Below are positions 60,277 to 64,000 of a DNA stretch of 64,000 nucleotides, in pieces (position 1 is the stretch's first letter; each line of letters begins with the position of its first letter). The stretch comes from Pedobacter jeongneungensis (GTDB lineage Bacteria; Bacteroidota; Bacteroidia; Sphingobacteriales; Sphingobacteriaceae). Under the pieces are notes generated by a model, which worked only from the letters and a program-made list of their open reading frames with translations, was not told the DNA's origin and made no database searches. Where the stretch lies: contig NZ_AYMG01000011.1 of NCBI RefSeq assembly GCF_000633455.1, positions 1 through 64,000 on the forward strand. Direction: 5' to 3'. The position numbers and the translations under genes are program-made.

Positions 60277-60930
60277 TTACTTACAATATCTAGCTAAATA
60301 ATCATCAGCTTTTTTACTGCCCATGTATTTAACAAAAAGAAAATCCTCACAGGCACCCTGTTTATCACCTTGCTTAATTTTTTTTAAGGCCATTTTTATT
60401 CTGTCGTCCAGGTATTCATCATCAATACCCAATTGATTTTTAATGGCAATGATCTGAACTTCCTGTCCGGGTTTTGCCTGATTGATGTTTTTATAAAAAT
60501 TGATTACCGAATTGGTTAAAGCTTCTTCTGCCTGATAGCTTCGGATAGACTCCTGCATCTCTTCGCTCGATTTTCCTTCACAGTTATAACCTGAAAGTAC
60601 AAAATTAACGGGAACAACAATCGAAACCGTGGTATCGTAACCTGCTGGAACCTGCCATTTGCCACTACTCAATCTTACTAAACGCAGTGCCTCTTCATCG
60701 AGATCAGACAATATACCTTTGCTTATTTTCGAAAAATAAACCTTTCCCTGCTCATCAAGCTTAAAACTTACGCTTACCGTCCCCTGGACGCAGTTATCTT
60801 TAGAAAACCTGGGATAAACTGTATTTTCTCTCAAAAAATTGATAAAACCATTTTTACCCGATTTAAACTGAACTTGCCCAATAGCCAGCGAACAGCAAAA
60901 AAGTAAACAAATAGTGAATAGGGTTTTCAT
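60277..60930 (-). CDS. TonB C-terminal-domain protein with extra C-terminal extension
   Basis: A 217-residue protein with a signal peptide (to about residue 18) and a TonB C-terminal domain at about 28-112 (TVYPRFSKDNCVQGTVSVSF, LDEEALRLVRLSSGKWQVP, IVVPVNFVLSG). The last about 100 residues are helical with two cysteines and no known match. It lacks the membrane anchor and periplasmic spacer of genuine TonB. Confidence 0.78.
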   Translation of the reverse strand: MKTLFTICLLFCCSLAIGQVQFKSGKNGFINFLRENTVYPRFSKDNCVQGTVSVSFKLDEQGKVYFSKISKGILSDLDEEALRLVRLSSGKWQVPAGYDTTVSIVVPVNFVLSGYNCEGKSSEEMQESIRSYQAEEALTNSVINFYKNINQAKPGQEVQIIAIKNQLGIDDEYLDDRIKMALKKIKQGDKQGACEDFLFVKYMGSKKADDYLARYCK

Positions 60931-60948
60931 TGTACTAATTTACTGTTT

Positions 60949-61290
60949 TAACCGCAGAGAACGCAAAGTTTTTCGCAGAGGAAAAAAGAGTTTTAGCCAC
61001 GGAAGCACAGAAACTCGGATAGATTGCCGATAATTTAATCACATAGAAAATGAGGAGTTTAATTTAAATAGTAAGGTCGTCATTCCCGCGCAGGCGGGAA
61101 CCTTAAAGCTTATTGCATTACGATTCCCAATCAACCCGATAGCTATCGGGTTGGGAATGACCACCGCTAAAAAATCTCTCTGTGGCCTCAGTGCCTTCCC
61201 TCTGTTATCTCTGTGGTTAAATTTCTAACATCATATTTGGCCACAGAGGCACAGAAAAACTTTGCCCCTTTGCGTATTCCTTATTTTCTT
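60949..61290. repeat. Composite of dispersed repeats
   Basis: Fragments of the CCACGGA/CCACAGA type occur at about 60951-61015 and about 61175-61290, in both orientations. Between them lies a full CGTCATTCCC element (61078-61161) holding the CCCGATAGCTATCGGG palindrome at 61135-61150. No gene is supported in this 365-base spacer. Confidence 0.75.
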
Positions 61291-61295
61291 TGCGG

Positions 61296-61982
61296 TTAAG
61301 AAAAAGTAACCTTCAAAATTAAATCCGGATCAGGGCAATTGGCTAAATATTTTTCCCTTTCACTAAACTTACAAACGCCAGGATAATCGCCTTTTAATCC
61401 TCCCATATCAGTAATCAATTGAAAATGAAGATGTGGTGGCCATGATCCGTTTTCTTCTTTTGAACCTAATTCTGCAATTTTTGTTCCGGCAGGAATAAAT
61501 TTTCCCTCCTCCAATCCATTTAATGAGACTAAGCTTAAATGACCGTATAAAGCGTTAAATTTAGCCCCATCTATATCGTAGGTTAGAATGATGGTAGCAC
61601 CATAATCGCCAAGGTTATCGTTATAGGCAAAACTTTGCACGGATGCATTATAAAAATTGTAGATCGGTGTCCCTGCTGGCCCCCAGATATCAATACCTAA
61701 ATGTAACCTGCGGGGTTCTTCTTCGCTATCAAAATGTGCACTCCTCGAATAAATGGTGCGGTGTTCATTATATCCGCCAATTCCGTAACGGGCATTATTT
61801 TCTACCAGTTTTTTATTTACCCAATCCGAAAACAGATCGGTATCATCCAAAATCTCGTTTGTTAATTCGGTATTGGCCGTTGTAAAATCCAAAGGCAAAA
61901 GTTGATCGTGTTTTGCGTCAAAATCGACAACTTTTTGGATCAATGCAGCATTTGACTGAATAACCTGATCGAAAGTTCGCAT
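61296..61982 (-). CDS. M23-family metallopeptidase
   Basis: A 228-residue protein with an intact LytM-type zinc site: HLGIDIW (His-x-Gly-x-Asp, about residue 95), YGHLSL near 148 and HLHFQL near 183. No signal peptide or membrane segment is evident, so it may be cytosolic or exported by another route. M23 enzymes cut peptidoglycan cross-links or other glycine-rich peptides. It is six bases upstream-coupled to the hemolysin III gene on the same strand. Confidence 0.85.
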   Translation of the reverse strand: MRTFDQVIQSNAALIQKVVDFDAKHDQLLPLDFTTANTELTNEILDDTDLFSDWVNKKLVENNARYGIGGYNEHRTIYSRSAHFDSEEEPRRLHLGIDIWGPAGTPIYNFYNASVQSFAYNDNLGDYGATIILTYDIDGAKFNALYGHLSLVSLNGLEEGKFIPAGTKIAELGSKEENGSWPPHLHFQLITDMGGLKGDYPGVCKFSEREKYLANCPDPDLILKVTFS

Positions 61983-61988
61983 CTGTAA

Positions 61989-62618
61989 TTATTTAAAGAT
62001 ATACACGAAGTTATAAATGTAGTGGGATAAAGCACCACCAATTACAAACAGGTGCCACAACTCGTGGCTGTGCATCCATCTGGAAAGTTGTTTATCCTTC
62101 GCATAATAATAGGTTCCACCGATATAAAAAATGCCTCCTAACAGCAACCAAAAAATAGCACCGACGGGCAAAGTGCCGAGCATTTTCTGTAGCAGAGGCA
62201 CAATTAAACAGCCCATTAAAATATAAATCGATAACGATATGGCCGTACTTTTTAAACGGTTAAAGATTTTGAGCAGGCAGCCTACAATGGCAATAATCCA
62301 TACAATAGCGAACAGGCTCCAACGCAACCAGCCATCAAAAACCAATAAGGCTGTTGGTGTGTAAGAACCTGCAATCATCAAATAAATGCAGCAATGATCA
62401 AATTTCTGCCAAAAACGTACACCATAATCGGTAGCCGGGTAACCATGGTACATGGCACTTACCCCAAAAAGAATAAAAGTACCGATACTGTAAATCCAGG
62501 CAGCGGTAAATTCTATCGGGGTATTGCACTTCTGAAGCAACAGATACCCAGCCGGAATTGCTATTAATGCCGGGATAAAATGTGTGAAGAAATTAACAGG
62601 TTCCCTTAGCTTCCTCAC
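61989..62618 (-). CDS. Hemolysin III/YqfA family membrane protein (PAQR superfamily)
   Basis: A 209-residue protein with seven transmembrane helices and the family metal-ligand motifs: NFFTHFIPALIAIPAG at the N-terminus, SAMYHGYP near 58, FDHCCIYLMIAGSYTP near 78, and SHELWHLFVIGGALSHY near 187. It starts at GTG, six bases after rbfA on the same strand. The family is linked to membrane lipid homeostasis rather than true hemolysis. Confidence 0.88.
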   Translation of the reverse strand: MRKLREPVNFFTHFIPALIAIPAGYLLLQKCNTPIEFTAAWIYSIGTFILFGVSAMYHGYPATDYGVRFWQKFDHCCIYLMIAGSYTPTALLVFDGWLRWSLFAIVWIIAIVGCLLKIFNRLKSTAISLSIYILMGCLIVPLLQKMLGTLPVGAIFWLLLGGIFYIGGTYYYAKDKQLSRWMHSHELWHLFVIGGALSHYIYNFVYIFK

Positions 62619-62624
62619 AAAAAA

Positions 62625-63002
62625 TTATTCGCTGTCTTCGTCTTTTTGCCTTGGTTCTTTGGCTATCTTATCAAAAAGATGGTCCATACGCTCTACATAC
62701 TCATTAGTATCATCTACAAAGAAAGTAAGCTCTGGTACTACCCTCACCTGATGACGGATACGGCTGCCCAGTTTATACCTGATCTCACCTGCATGTGCAT
62801 TAACGGTATTGATAGAAAGTGTGGTATTATTGGTATTAAAAAAACTCAGGTAAACCTTAGCCACAGCCAAATCTGGCGAAACCCTCACTCGGGTAATGGT
62901 TACCAATGTATTAGGCAAAAATGCAGCACCTTCACGCTGAAAAACCTGTGCCAACTCCTCTTGTAATACTCCTGCAAATTTCTGCTGACGTTTACTTTCC
63001 AT
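62625..63002 (-). CDS. rbfA: Ribosome-binding factor A
   Basis: A 125-residue 30S maturation factor with a KH-like fold. Family features are the start ESKRQQKFAGVLQEELAQVF, the strand VTITRVRVSPDLAVAKVYLSF, and the C-terminal RIRHQVRVVPELTFFVDDTNEYVERMDHLF. Length is normal, with an acidic tail. It follows the AAACCT-type hairpin and precedes the hemolysin III gene. Confidence 0.94.
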   Translation of the reverse strand: MESKRQQKFAGVLQEELAQVFQREGAAFLPNTLVTITRVRVSPDLAVAKVYLSFFNTNNTTLSINTVNAHAGEIRYKLGSRIRHQVRVVPELTFFVDDTNEYVERMDHLFDKIAKEPRQKDEDSE

Positions 63003-63030
63003 AATGTTTTTATCTATCGCCTTTATGATG

Positions 63031-63063
63031 AAACCTTATAGGTTTTAAAAACCTATAAGGTTT
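63031..63063. terminator. AAACCT-type perfect hairpin between hflX and rbfA
   Basis: The arms AAACCTTATAGGTTT and AAACCTATAAGGTTT are perfect reverse complements around a short TAA loop. It is a second member of the family seen after dapF at 33131-33163. It lies after the hflX stop, upstream of rbfA, on the minus strand. Confidence 0.75.
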
Positions 63064-63092
63064 ATTTTCGCACCTCAATGACGGAATTTTAT

Positions 63093-64000
63093 CTAATATA
63101 ACAAATTGCTATCATACGGGTACCTCGCCACATGCGCAGCCTTTACCTTATCGTACAATAACGTTTTAAACTCTTCAAGGTTTTCTTTTTCGGTAGCTGA
63201 GATAAATAGCACAGGCACTTTATCATGACTCATCCAGCTTTTTTTGAAGTCTTCTAAAGTAAGCTTTCCATCATCCTCTTCGCTATCCACTTCTGGCGAA
63301 ACATAGGCATCAATTTTATTAAATACCAAAATCATGTCTTTATCAATGGCACCGATATCTTTCAATGTTTCATTTACTGTATTAATCTGATCTTCGAAGT
63401 TAGGGTGCGACACATCAACCACATGGATCAATAAGTCTGCCTCACGAACTTCATCTAATGTAGATTTAAAACATTCTACTAAATGGTGAGGCAATTTGCG
63501 GATAAATCCAACCGTATCAGAAAGCAGGAATGGTAAATTTTCGATCACTACCTTACGAACAGTCGTATCCAATGTTGCAAACAACTTATTCTCTGCAAAA
63601 ACTTCCGATTTCGAAAGCATGTTCATAATGGTCGATTTACCCACGTTGGTATAGCCAACCAAAGCTACACGGATCAGCTGACCGCGGTTTTTACGCTGCG
63701 TTTCGTTCTGACGGTCGATATTCCTTAAACGCTCTTTTAACAGCGAGATTTTATTTAAAATAATACGTCTGTCACTTTCAATCTGCGTTTCACCCGGACC
63801 ACGCATCCCGATACCACCTTTTTGACGTTCCAAGTGGGTCCACATACCGGTTAAGCGTGGTAAAACGTATTGCAACTGTGCCAGTTCTACCTGTGTTTTT
63901 GCCTGTGCAGTTTGGGCCCTGTTGGCAAAAATATCGAGGATCAGATTACTTCTGTCCAAAACCTTCACACCAAGTTCGCGATCGATGTTACGCAGTTGCG
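63093..64000 (-). CDS. hflX: HflX GTPase, C-terminal part (cut by window edge)
   Basis: The reading frame continues past base 64000, so the N-terminus is missing; an internal GTG at 63968 is not the real start. The visible 302 residues include the HflX middle domain (DRSNLILDIFANRAQTAQAK, GIGMRGPGETQIESDRR) and the G domain: G1 GYTNVGKST, G2/G3 DTTVRK and SDTVGFI, G4 NKID and G5 SATEK. HflX splits stalled 70S ribosomes under stress. The length to the stop matches the family. Confidence 0.93.
   Translation of the reverse strand, partial: QLRNIDRELGVKVLDRSNLILDIFANRAQTAQAKTQVELAQLQYVLPRLTGMWTHLERQKGGIGMRGPGETQIESDRRIILNKISLLKERLRNIDRQNETQRKNRGQLIRVALVGYTNVGKSTIMNMLSKSEVFAENKLFATLDTTVRKVVIENLPFLLSDTVGFIRKLPHHLVECFKSTLDEVREADLLIHVVDVSHPNFEDQINTVNETLKDIGAIDKDMILVFNKIDAYVSPEVDSEEDDGKLTLEDFKKSWMSHDKVPVLFISATEKENLEEFKTLLYDKVKAAHVARYPYDSNLLY

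Overview
The window looks like a chromosomal segment of a Bacteroidota bacterium, most likely Sphingobacteriaceae close to Pedobacter. That assignment is inference from gene content. Supporting signs are a type IX secretion (T9SS) cargo with a gliding-motility-type C-terminal domain beside a PorP/SprF-like protein, a DUF1800/DUF1501 pair, a three-subunit b558-type succinate dehydrogenase, LytTR two-component systems, BlaI/BlaR1-TonB proteins, A+T-rich DNA, no obvious Shine-Dalgarno boxes, and promoters resembling TTTG-N19-21-TAnnTTTG. No rRNA, tRNA, CRISPR array or prophage was seen. The only transposase is a small IS200-type Y1 enzyme.

Layout. 1-1.1 kb: two tandem 209-bp repeats carrying REP-like hairpins next to the Y1 transposase. 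1.1-8.2 kb: acyltransferase, a LytTR regulator/kinase pair divergent from a small membrane protein plus ABC exporter, an M28 peptidase and a solo LuxR-type HTH protein. 8.5-10.9 kb: unknown small protein, multispanning membrane protein, HisKA_3 kinase and NarL-type regulator, tightly packed. 11.1-14.6 kb: BlaI, a BlaR1-TonB-plug fusion, a plug-only protein and a TonB protein. 15-18.5 kb: sdhCAB. 19.8-29.3 kb (minus strand): an unusual run of unknown protein, LytS-like kinase, LytTR regulator, PqqD-like protein, ATP-grasp ligase, PLP decarboxylase, urea transporter-M23 fusion, YaiO-like barrel and TPR protein. 30-33 kb: cysteine-rich copper-binding protein, DegP/HtrA and DapF. 33.5-39.4 kb: a complete RND efflux operon. 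40-44.7 kb: T9SS cargo convergent with PorP/SprF. 45-64 kb: SNF2 helicase, TMEM175-like channel, Aat, DUF1800/DUF1501, lipoproteins, lipid enzymes, TonB-domain proteins, M23 peptidase, hemolysin III, RbfA and the C-terminal part of HflX.

Regulatory signals. Both LytTR systems are preceded by a direct repeat with exactly 21-bp spacing, the geometry expected for a LytTR dimer site. The blaI promoter carries a perfect 16-bp palindrome between its -33 and -7 elements. The RND operon has a perfect 16-bp palindrome upstream.

Intergenic DNA is rich in dispersed repeats: CTTCG...CTCAGG and CGTCATTCCC elements, CCGTGTTTC/CCACGGA elements, AAACCT hairpins and CATGG...CTGTG hairpins. Three spacers inside co-directional gene runs are built of degenerate 7-bp units arranged with dyad symmetry. 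The strongest candidates for undescribed biology are the LytTR-PqqD-ATP-grasp-decarboxylase run, the urea transporter-M23/YaiO run, the heptad spacers and two noncoding elements near 51.3 and 57.2 kb.
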